From Desulfobacteraceae bacterium (lineage in GTDB: Bacteria > Desulfobacterota > Desulfobacteria > Desulfobacterales > UBA11574), in NCBI GenBank assembly GCA_029857875.1, contig JAOUGB010000181.1:1-5640 (forward strand): a DNA stretch of 5,640 nt, read 5' to 3'. This document shows, one piece after another, positions 1 through 5,497 of the stretch (the first letter of the stretch is position 1; each line of letters begins with the position of its first letter). The notes beneath the pieces were generated by a model. That model saw nothing but the letters and a program-made list of their open reading frames with translations, was not told the DNA's origin and ran no database searches. A program made the position numbers and the translations under genes.

Positions 1-823
1 CCCCTTTCGCGGCAAGCTGATGCACAATCAGCCCTGCCAGGTTTTCAGCAATCCCCATGGCCATAGCCCCGGCAAGGGTTACCGGCGCCCCGCCGCCGGC
101 ATTTGAACCGGATGGGAGGCAAATGGGGATTCCTTTGCGGGCGCAAAAGATAAGTCTGTCCATGACATGTGCAGGAAAGCGCAAAGGACTTATAGCTTCC
201 GAATAATTCAACAGAAACGGTTTTTGGCGCAGTTGGTCTTCACCGCCTGCCACCATGCAGGCAATTTCATAGATTTTGGCGATGTCCTCGCCGCGGTCGG
301 CGATAAATACAATCGGCTTGTTGGTATTTTTAACCATTTCAGCAAAAGCGTAAACATAAATATAATCGACTTTGGAAACATCCTCGGGGTTTCCCATAGA
401 CATGGCAAAGGAAATGTTTTCGAGACCGTCAACTAATTTAGCAAAATTAGCGGTGTCTGCAAGGATGCACCTGCGCCGCTCTCCGGTTTCCAGATCCAGA
501 GTAAATGTCGTATCCGAGCCTGTACCGTAAAACGGATTTTCATCTACCAGGGGCATGGTTTTATTGCCAAGCTGATCGTAAAGGGCGATCTGGCGCGGTG
601 CAGATCGGAGCGCTTCTTCGGCCAGGTAGGCGGGCAGTCGTATCCAGTCTTTATCAAACACCCTGCCGCCGGCGCCGGCCAGCATGTCAAGGCTTTCGGT
701 GTGTTCCATCTTTATGCCGGTCTTTTCAAGGATTTCCAGGGCCGCTGTGTGAATCGCCAGGGCCTGACGGCGGTTTAAAACTTTTAACCTTGGTTGAAAT
801 GTGGGGATAGGTCCGGGTTCCAT
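1..823 (-). CDS. MttB-family (trimethylamine/betaine-type) corrinoid methyltransferase, N-terminal part, cut by the window edge
   Basis: Enzymes of this family (COG5598) move a methyl group from a tertiary or quaternary amine, such as trimethylamine or glycine betaine, to Co(I) of a partner corrinoid protein in the cytoplasm. The reading frame is open for 274 codons from ATG at 823-821 to the window edge; full members have about 480-500 residues, so a little over half is present. Family-like segments are YSEAISPLRF at 207-216, GIPICLPSG at 231-239 and APVTLAGAMAMG at 246-257. A strong AAGGAG (834-829) sits five bases before the ATG and fixes the start. The gene follows its likely corrinoid partner by 56 bases. 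No in-frame amber codon occurs in the visible part, but pyrrolysine in true MttB lies near residue 334, outside the window. The substrate therefore cannot be assigned, and I give no symbol. The family call is secure. Confidence 0.93.
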   Translation of the reverse strand, partial: MEPGPIPTFQPRLKVLNRRQALAIHTAALEILEKTGIKMEHTESLDMLAGAGGRVFDKDWIRLPAYLAEEALRSAPRQIALYDQLGNKTMPLVDENPFYGTGSDTTFTLDLETGERRRCILADTANFAKLVDGLENISFAMSMGNPEDVSKVDYIYVYAFAEMVKNTNKPIVFIADRGEDIAKIYEIACMVAGGEDQLRQKPFLLNYSEAISPLRFPAHVMDRLIFCARKGIPICLPSGSNAGGGAPVTLAGAMAMGIAENLAGLIVHQLAAKG

Positions 824-855
824 TGTATCTCCTTTTTAGGTGAATCCTCTCAAGT

Positions 856-879
856 TATAAAATCGCTTCTTATTTTATA
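856..879. repeat. 8-base A/T inverted repeat between the corrinoid-protein and MttB-family genes
   Basis: The arms TATAAAAT (856-863) and ATTTTATA (872-879) are perfect reverse complements around an 8-base loop. They lie just after the stop codon of the corrinoid-protein gene, in the 56-base spacer before the MttB-family start. The stem is made only of A-T pairs and no T-run follows it on the minus strand, so it is a poor terminator. It could be an mRNA-processing or stability element, or chance in AT-rich spacer DNA. Confidence 0.3.
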
Positions 880-1515
880 TTAAGATAGATTGAGAAGCTT
901 TTTGGCTTCAAGTACCGCCGAGCCTGCATCCGGAGCGTAAGAATCCGCCCCGATGTCTTCGGCATACTTTCTTGTAACCGGCGCGCCGCCGATCATGACT
1001 TTCACGGTGTCCCTCAGACCGGAATCGGCCAATGCCTTGATCGTCAAAGACATGGAGGGCATTGTGGTGGAAAGTAATGCCGACATGCTCAGAATGTCGG
1101 CCTTGGCTTCTTTGATTTTATCAACAAATACTTTCGGTGCGACATCGACGCCAAGATCGATAATACTGAAACCGGCGCCTTCCAGCATCATCCCCACAAG
1201 ATTTTTACCGATGTCGTGCAAATCGCCTTTGACGGTTCCCAAAACTATTTTGCCTTTGGTTGTCATGGCGTTTTCCTGAAAGTGCGGTTTTAATACTTCG
1301 ACACATTCCTGCATGGTTTTGGCGGACCGCAACATTTGGGGAACAAAAATGGCACCTTTGGAAAATTTGTCGCCCACAACGTTCATGGCCTCTATGAGAC
1401 CCTGATCAAGAATGTCCTGGGCATTTTGGCCGGCATCAACAGCCTTAAGGGTTTCCTCCGTTGCTGTTTTGATATCTCCTTTGATAACCGCATCCAACAG
1501 TGTTTGATAACTCAT
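880..1515 (-). CDS. Corrinoid protein of a methylamine-type methyltransferase system (MttC/MtbC/MtgC-like)
   Basis: This 211-residue cytoplasmic protein carries the cobalamin cofactor that shuttles methyl groups between the two methyltransferases encoded on either side. Residues 1 to about 85 form the helical cap domain (B12-binding 2 type). Residues from about 88 form the Rossmann-like B12-binding domain. The base-off/His-on motif is GDLHDIGKN at 97-105, with D98, H100 (the lower cobalt ligand) and G103. Further corrinoid-fold motifs are SALLSTTM at 145-152, GGAPV at 176-180 and GADSYAPDA at 189-197. The length is normal for the family. The ATG at 1515 is preceded by AAGGGGGGG (1530-1522), a serviceable ribosome-binding site. 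The gene lies 38 bases after the methyltetrahydrofolate methyltransferase and 56 bases before the MttB-family gene. Which of MttC, MtbC or MtgC it resembles most depends on the substrate of the MttB-type partner, which is not visible. Confidence 0.95.
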   Translation of the reverse strand: MSYQTLLDAVIKGDIKTATEETLKAVDAGQNAQDILDQGLIEAMNVVGDKFSKGAIFVPQMLRSAKTMQECVEVLKPHFQENAMTTKGKIVLGTVKGDLHDIGKNLVGMMLEGAGFSIIDLGVDVAPKVFVDKIKEAKADILSMSALLSTTMPSMSLTIKALADSGLRDTVKVMIGGAPVTRKYAEDIGADSYAPDAGSAVLEAKKLLNLS

Positions 1516-1553
1516 CGGTTTCCCCCCCTTTTTAAATTTTGCTTTCCGGTTGG

Positions 1554-2354
1554 TTAATCTTTATTAATTATGCCGTTTTGATGGGCATCGATAAAATCAC
1601 CGCAGTATTCATCTTTTCCAAGGATCATCTGGACAGTCAGCAGGTTTGCCATAAGACGTTTGTCGGTGGGGTCTAAAATGGCGGCAGACAGACCCTGGAG
1701 TATGCACAGCGACAGAAAGGTGCGGTTGATCAAATGGCGTGCCGGCAGACCAAAAGAAATATTTGAAAGGCCGCAAATGGTGTTAATTCCGGGAAAATCG
1801 TTCATGATCGTTTTGATGGTACCAAGGACGGCGTTTCCCATACGCGTGTCCACGGAGACCGGCTGCACAAGGGGATCGATATAAATGTTCTCGATAGCTA
1901 CGCCTTCGGCCGTCAATCTTTTAATCAATTCGGCACCGGCTTGAACCCTGTCTTTGATGGTAACCGGCATGGCCGTTTCTGCCATGCACAGCGCAACGAC
2001 CCGGCAGGGTTGGGCGGTTACAATAGGCAACATGGCATCGAAACGATCTTTTTCCAGCGAAATCGAATTGATCATCGGCTCGCCACGATGGTACTTGATT
2101 GCTTCCGACAGCGCCTTGGGACTGGGACTGTCCAGACACAGGGGCAGATCAACAGCATCTTGAACCGTCTCTACCAGCCAGCATAGATATTCGGTTTCCA
2201 AATCCACAAAAGTCCCGGCGTTTACGTCAATAAAATGAGCTCCGGCATCGGCCTGACTTTTTGCGACTTGGCTGATAAATACAGCATCTTGATTTTCAAC
2301 AGCTTCAGAAATTCGTCTTCGACTGGTGTTAATATTTTCACCCACGATAAGCAT
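1554..2354 (-). CDS. Methyltetrahydrofolate:corrinoid methyltransferase (MtgA/AcsE-like, pterin-binding)
   Basis: The enzyme moves a methyl group between a corrinoid protein and tetrahydrofolate. Next to an MttB-type enzyme and a corrinoid protein, it most likely makes methyl-tetrahydrofolate from the demethylated amine. The 266-residue chain is a single pterin-binding TIM barrel matching AcsE/MtgA in length. Motifs in order are VGENIN at 4-9, FIDVNAG at 41-47, CLDSPSP at 73-79, MINSIS at 94-99, YIDPL at 158-162 and GLSNIS at 195-200. The last holds the Asn that lines up with the catalytic Asn199 of Moorella AcsE. A conserved-looking LINRTFL follows at 208-214. I chose ATG at 2354 because AAGAGG lies six bases upstream; a TTG two codons earlier (2360) abuts that site and is a poor start. 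AcsE itself works with acetyl-CoA synthase, and no such genes are seen here, so the MtgA-like role is preferred. Confidence 0.93.
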   Translation of the reverse strand: MLIVGENINTSRRRISEAVENQDAVFISQVAKSQADAGAHFIDVNAGTFVDLETEYLCWLVETVQDAVDLPLCLDSPSPKALSEAIKYHRGEPMINSISLEKDRFDAMLPIVTAQPCRVVALCMAETAMPVTIKDRVQAGAELIKRLTAEGVAIENIYIDPLVQPVSVDTRMGNAVLGTIKTIMNDFPGINTICGLSNISFGLPARHLINRTFLSLCILQGLSAAILDPTDKRLMANLLTVQMILGKDEYCGDFIDAHQNGIINKD

Positions 2355-2360
2355 GATCAA

Positions 2361-2366
2361 CCTCTT
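2361..2366 (-). promoter_or_regulatory. Ribosome-binding site that fixes the methyltetrahydrofolate methyltransferase start
   Basis: AAGAGG on the minus strand lies six bases before ATG 2354-2352. It directly abuts the alternative TTG codon at 2360-2358, leaving no spacer, which argues against the longer 268-residue version. Confidence 0.7.
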
Positions 2367-2407
2367 TTTAAATCAAAATTATTCTTAAATTTTCAAATAA
2401 TCCCGGT

Positions 2408-2887
2408 TTACCATACTAAAGCGTTATGTATCCATCCTTTGTCCCCATCTTCATGCTGCACATTTATCCAGCTCTCTTTTCGTTTGATAACTTTAAACGC
2501 AACGCCTTTTTCAGTCTGAAATACGACACTATATTTGGTACCAGGACCTGAACGTATATTACAATTTTCTTTAATGGTAATAACCGATGGAATTCTACGA
2601 ACAAGAGAACTGTATATCCAACCTTTATCCCCTTCAAAATCAACAAACTGAGACCAGGAACCAACCTTTTTAATAATTCTTATTGGATAATATTTATTGA
2701 CTTGCCAAAGGATATCATAGTTGGTTCCGGGCCCGGAACGAACATTTGCATTTGAGACTGAAACTGTAAAGCGTTCTCCGGCATAAGCAACATCTGAACA
2801 GTTTATAAAAAGAAATAACATAATGACTGAAACATAAAAAAGGAAACAAAATTTTCCCAAAGGATTTCTCTTGTTCTGAGTTTTCAT
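2408..2887 (-). CDS. Exported protein with two bacterial SH3 domains
   Basis: This 159-residue protein is probably secreted to the periplasm, where bacterial SH3 domains usually bind cell-wall peptides or other proteins. A basic start (residues 1-12), a hydrophobic core (about 13-29) and AYA|GE (cut after residue 36) form a type I signal peptide. Two similar SH3 units follow. The first (about 40-96) has NVRSGPGTNY at 48-57 and GDKGWI at 86-91. The second (about 102-158) has NIRSGPGTKY at 110-119 and GDKGWI at 148-153, so the protein looks like a tandem domain duplication. ATG 2887 has a GGAAAAG stretch just upstream and gives a typical signal peptide; an in-frame GTG four codons earlier (2899) has no visible ribosome-binding site. 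The Cys at residue 30 is not in a good lipobox. The partner is unknown. The gene is markedly AT-rich beside the methyltransferase genes. Confidence 0.88.
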   Translation of the reverse strand: MKTQNKRNPLGKFCFLFYVSVIMLFLFINCSDVAYAGERFTVSVSNANVRSGPGTNYDILWQVNKYYPIRIIKKVGSWSQFVDFEGDKGWIYSSLVRRIPSVITIKENCNIRSGPGTKYSVVFQTEKGVAFKVIKRKESWINVQHEDGDKGWIHNALVW

Positions 2888-2941
2888 AATCTTTTCCACA
2901 AGTATTATCTTATATTTGTCGATATAGTTTTTTTGAATTTT

Positions 2942-3277
2942 TCAGCGTGTAACAGAAAACAAGTTTTTGTCCCAATAACCTATAAGCGCCAAGCCTGCCG
3001 GATGTGTGCCAAAATAACATCCCTCTGGAGAAATATCGTCGAGAACATCAAAAATATCCTGAAAGAGAATTTCTTTTTTGCGTTTGTATATTTTGTCGAT
3101 GTTTTCCAGTCTTTCTGTTTGATGTAATTTTTGTTCCACCTTTAAAAACTTTTCTGAAGTATCTTGATCGAGAGTGACTGTACGCAAAAAATTCATACAG
3201 TCATCGATCAGGTCGTCAACGTTAAGTGTTGTATGTTGACTAATTGTATAGAGCCTGTATTCACTTCCCAATTTCAT
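2942..3277 (-). CDS. Conserved-looking small protein of unknown function
   Basis: I do not recognise this 111-residue protein. It has no signal peptide and no membrane segment, so it is probably cytoplasmic. Residues about 18-80 look mainly helical and strongly charged, and may form a short coiled coil (for example FLKVEQKLHQTERLENIDKI at 44-63). The end is different: PEGCYFGTHPAG at 84-95 followed by LALIGYW at 96-102 is rich in Gly, aromatic residues, one Cys and one His, and looks like a conserved structural or binding motif. I chose ATG 3277 because GAGG lies five bases upstream. ATG 3295, six codons earlier, would overlap the CvpA gene by 11 bases and has only a weak GGA close to it. Tight packing against the CvpA gene implies co-translation and perhaps a shared role. 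Confidence 0.75.
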   Translation of the reverse strand: MKLGSEYRLYTISQHTTLNVDDLIDDCMNFLRTVTLDQDTSEKFLKVEQKLHQTERLENIDKIYKRKKEILFQDIFDVLDDISPEGCYFGTHPAGLALIGYWDKNLFSVTR

Positions 3278-3281
3278 TTTA

Positions 3282-3287
3282 TCCTCA
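3282..3287 (-). promoter_or_regulatory. Ribosome-binding site overlapping the CvpA stop codon
   Basis: TGAGGA on the minus strand contains the TGA stop of the CvpA gene (3287-3285) and the GAGG that sits five bases before ATG 3277. This arrangement favours translational coupling of the two genes and supports the shorter version of the downstream protein. Confidence 0.65.
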
Positions 3288-3812
3288 TTTTTCATTTTTC
3301 CAGGCTTTTTTATAGGCGCCTATTTTTTCCAAAAACCCATGTTTCATATCTTTTGAAACAATCCTGGCCATTTTCTCGGACACCAATGTAAAATGGGAAG
3401 AAAACAAAGAGTTTTTAATAATAGATTCATCTTCAGGGAGAAACGCAGTGAGAGCAAGGAGCAAAACAGAAACAATCAATACACCTTTGACGATACCGAC
3501 TCCAGCCCCGAATGTACGATCAACACTTCTCAATAGGTCTATTTTAAGCAGGGATTTGATAATTCCCCCCAAAATGCTGATCGTAATTATGAATCCAAAA
3601 AAAATACTTAGGAAACTCAACAGCTTAATCTTCGAAGCATCTGGAATCCAGTGTGGTAAGAACTTAGCAACTTTAACGTAACTCGTTGAAGCTGCAAGAA
3701 AACCGGCCAATACACCTGTTACTGAAAGCACCTCCCTGATAAGACCTGTGAAAATACCTCTGATAAGGCAAAAACATAAGATCGATATAATTATTAAATC
3801 AAACAGGTTCAT
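3285..3812 (-). CDS. cvpA: CvpA-family inner-membrane protein
   Basis: This 175-residue protein matches the CvpA family (named after colicin V production). It is an inner-membrane protein whose molecular function is poorly defined; in enterobacteria it is tied to colicin V export and envelope stress tolerance. Four hydrophobic segments are visible at about 4-22, 28-45, 64-86 and 102-124. The family signature DRTFGAGVGIVKG lies at 98-110, at the entry of the last segment, with a charged C-terminal tail (about 145-175). The ATG at 3812 begins 24 bases after the upstream synthetase-like gene ends. I see no good ribosome-binding site before it, so translation may depend on coupling with that gene. 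Colicin genes are absent, so the name should not be read as a bacteriocin function. Length and topology are typical for the family. Confidence 0.9.
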   Translation of the reverse strand: MNLFDLIIISILCFCLIRGIFTGLIREVLSVTGVLAGFLAASTSYVKVAKFLPHWIPDASKIKLLSFLSIFFGFIITISILGGIIKSLLKIDLLRSVDRTFGAGVGIVKGVLIVSVLLLALTAFLPEDESIIKNSLFSSHFTLVSEKMARIVSKDMKHGFLEKIGAYKKAWKNEK

Positions 3813-3836
3813 TAAAGTTTTTTTGAGCAGCAGACT

Positions 3837-5375
3837 TTATAATCGAATCCACTGACCGACCGTGTCTATTGCTCGGCCGCTGCCAAAATGCTTGGTAAAA
3901 ATTTGAAAGTAATATAACTCCTCTTTGCTCCTGATCATAGGATATTCAGCCTGGGCAGCTCTTAAAGCCTCATCGCCGAGAGTCTCTTCAAAATATGAAG
4001 GGAGAATATCGGCAGAGCCGGAACCTTGAGAAAATTCTTGTTTCACGCGCCAGGTGATGGCATCCGGCAGATATTGCTCGAAGGCTTTTCGGAAAATCCA
4101 TTTTTCGATTTTCTGATCGCCGTCCGGTTTTTGTTTATATTCCGAAGGAACGGCCAAAACGTAACGAAAAAGCTCTCCTGATATCAGAGGTGCAACGACG
4201 CGCACAGAATTACAATGGTTCATCCGGTCCAGTCTCAGTGAGGCGTTATTGTGCAAAAAAGCAATGCATTCCATCTGGCGACGAAACAGCTCTTCAACCG
4301 GAAATTCTTTTAGGTAGATATAGCCACAGAAAATTTCGTCACCACCTTCTCCGGAGAGCAGAACCTCGATGCCTTGTTCACTGGCGTATTTAGAGATAAG
4401 GTAGTTGGAGACTGAACTTCGTACCAGAGAAGGATCAAAAGACTCCAGGTAATAGATGACCTCGGGCAAAACCTTTAGAATTTCATCGAGGTCTACGATA
4501 AGCTCATAATGATCTGAGTTGATGTGTTCAGCCAGCAATCGAGCGCTTTTTATGTCTTCACTTTCTCCAACCCCTAAGGCAAAGGTTTTCAATCTGGCGT
4601 CGGTTCCAAATTTTTCTTTATACAAATCAACTGCCAATGTGTTGATAACGCTGCTGTCCATGCCGCCACTGAGCAAACCGGCTGTTGGTATGGTAAAGTC
4701 CACACGAGACCGCAAGCTTCTTTGGATGATGCTCCGTATATCTTCCAACATTTGATCGAGATTGGTATGCAACACTTTGGGCGGATTCTTGGGCAGTTCG
4801 GCAAACCGGAATAGCGTCCCCATGCTGTCCATGTAATGGCCCGGCGGAAATTCATATATATCGTCGGTGATTCCTGTCAGACTCTTAAGTTCAGAAGACA
4901 GGTAAAGCGTCTCGTTCTTTCTTCCATAAAAAAGGGTTTTGATGCCTAACAGATCTCTGGCCGCAAATAGGGTTTCTCCATCGGAAATCACAAATGCAAA
5001 GATGGCATCATCTAAATATTCGAACATATGGTTGCCGTATTGCTTGTAAAGTTTTAGCAGAAGGCGCTCCTCTCTAAAAAGACCATCTACTTCTCCGACG
5101 GGTTTCGCAAGTTTCTCCCAGTTTCCCATTTGGCCGTCGTAACAGATTTTTAATTCCTGATACTCCGCGTTAAAGGCCGGCACCTGAGTATCGCCTCCAG
5201 CTAAAACAACGTCCGGGTTTCCGGAAATGTCGCCGATCAGATAGTTCTGTGCCATTGAAATCTGTTTTCCCTCGAATCTACCTGACAAATGGGGACCGCG
5301 ATGTTTGATTAAACGAAACATCGATTCAATTTCCAGGCGGTCTTTTTTATTATAGACCACAGCAAAACCGCTCAT
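3837..5375 (-). CDS. Asparagine-synthetase-like protein with a degenerate glutaminase domain
   Basis: This 512-residue protein aligns along its whole length with asparagine synthetase B of the E. coli type, which makes Asn from Asp, ATP and glutamine. The C-terminal ATP domain looks active: SGGMDSS (PP-loop) at 236-242, SGEGGDE at 341-347, an Arg at 319 in the acceptor-binding region, and WRxKxxFS at 442-449. The N-terminal Ntn domain keeps its shape (HRGP at 25-28, AARDLLGIK at 138-146) but has lost its chemistry. Cys2 is Ser, the Arg of the HERLS segment is Tyr45, the N-G-E motif is D-G-Q at 80-82, and the SDCE segment is REER at 101-104. Ammonia-dependent amidation or another acceptor is therefore likely. 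RVPFLD is also changed, to VAPLIS at 394-399, so aspartate may not be the substrate. A TGA immediately before the ATG rules out any longer start. AAAGGA lies nine bases upstream. Confidence 0.9.
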   Translation of the reverse strand: MSGFAVVYNKKDRLEIESMFRLIKHRGPHLSGRFEGKQISMAQNYLIGDISGNPDVVLAGGDTQVPAFNAEYQELKICYDGQMGNWEKLAKPVGEVDGLFREERLLLKLYKQYGNHMFEYLDDAIFAFVISDGETLFAARDLLGIKTLFYGRKNETLYLSSELKSLTGITDDIYEFPPGHYMDSMGTLFRFAELPKNPPKVLHTNLDQMLEDIRSIIQRSLRSRVDFTIPTAGLLSGGMDSSVINTLAVDLYKEKFGTDARLKTFALGVGESEDIKSARLLAEHINSDHYELIVDLDEILKVLPEVIYYLESFDPSLVRSSVSNYLISKYASEQGIEVLLSGEGGDEIFCGYIYLKEFPVEELFRRQMECIAFLHNNASLRLDRMNHCNSVRVVAPLISGELFRYVLAVPSEYKQKPDGDQKIEKWIFRKAFEQYLPDAITWRVKQEFSQGSGSADILPSYFEETLGDEALRAAQAEYPMIRSKEELYYFQIFTKHFGSGRAIDTVGQWIRL

Positions 5376-5464
5376 TCAACTTTTTCCTTTCTTGGGATAA
5401 TTATGCTTTCCGGATTTAACACGATGGCTAAAGACCAGCGGTAGCGGCTTAAAAAAATAGACAT
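5372..5464 (-). CDS. Possible 30-residue ORF overlapping the synthetase-like start (ATGA)
   Basis: ATG 5464 opens a 30-codon frame ending in TGA at 5374-5372, which overlaps the ATG of the asparagine-synthetase-like gene as ATGA, a common sign of translational coupling. The peptide starts MSIFLSRYRWSLAIVL and ends in a basic/acidic tail (PRKEKVE). There is no clear ribosome-binding site. The same frame is open back to the TAA of the upstream gene (41 sense codons in all), so it may be a remnant extension of that gene. It is short enough to be chance, and I recognise no family. Confidence 0.22.
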   Translation of the reverse strand: MSIFLSRYRWSLAIVLNPESIIIPRKEKVE

Positions 5465-5497
5465 CCGATCAAAACCTGCATTGTTTTTAACAAAGCC

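Noticed and set aside
167..436. Plus-strand open frames inside the MttB-family gene (also 505-810)
   Set aside because: They run antisense to a continuous, family-matching minus-strand frame and their peptides look like no protein family.
430..445. TTAG within the MttB-family gene as a possible amber/pyrrolysine codon
   Set aside because: The TAG is out of frame: the codons there read TTA GTT GAC.
2361..2395. Sigma-70-like promoter (TTGAAA, 18 bases, TTTAAA) before the folate methyltransferase
   Set aside because: The -10 match is poor and its start point would fall at or past the ribosome-binding site, so it could not give a normal mRNA for this gene.
953..2519. Several plus- and minus-strand open frames over the corrinoid-protein and folate-methyltransferase genes
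   Set aside because: They are shadows of two strongly recognised minus-strand genes and lack ribosome-binding sites and domain character.
2796..2804. SH3-domain protein as a lipoprotein (Cys30)
   Set aside because: The residues before Cys30 are Phe-Ile-Asn, which do not fit a lipobox; the AYA cut site six residues later is a better signal-peptidase I site.
2888..2899. GTG start at 2899 for the SH3-domain protein
   Set aside because: No ribosome-binding site precedes it, while ATG 2887 has a purine-rich GGAAAAG upstream and gives a normal signal peptide. The difference is only four residues.
2900..2941. Transcription terminator between the small-protein and SH3 genes
   Set aside because: Only 4-5 base A/T pairings are visible and no T-run follows on the transcribed strand.
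3285..3812. Bacteriocin (colicin V) production locus because of CvpA
   Set aside because: CvpA-family proteins are widespread and no colicin, immunity or export gene is present.
5372..5464. Lasso-peptide precursor beside a lasso-cyclase-like synthetase
   Set aside because: Lasso cyclases are asparagine-synthetase homologues, so I checked. The 30-residue ORF has no Gly at all, hence no core starting with Gly after a Thr at -2, and no leader peptidase or PqqD-like gene is visible.
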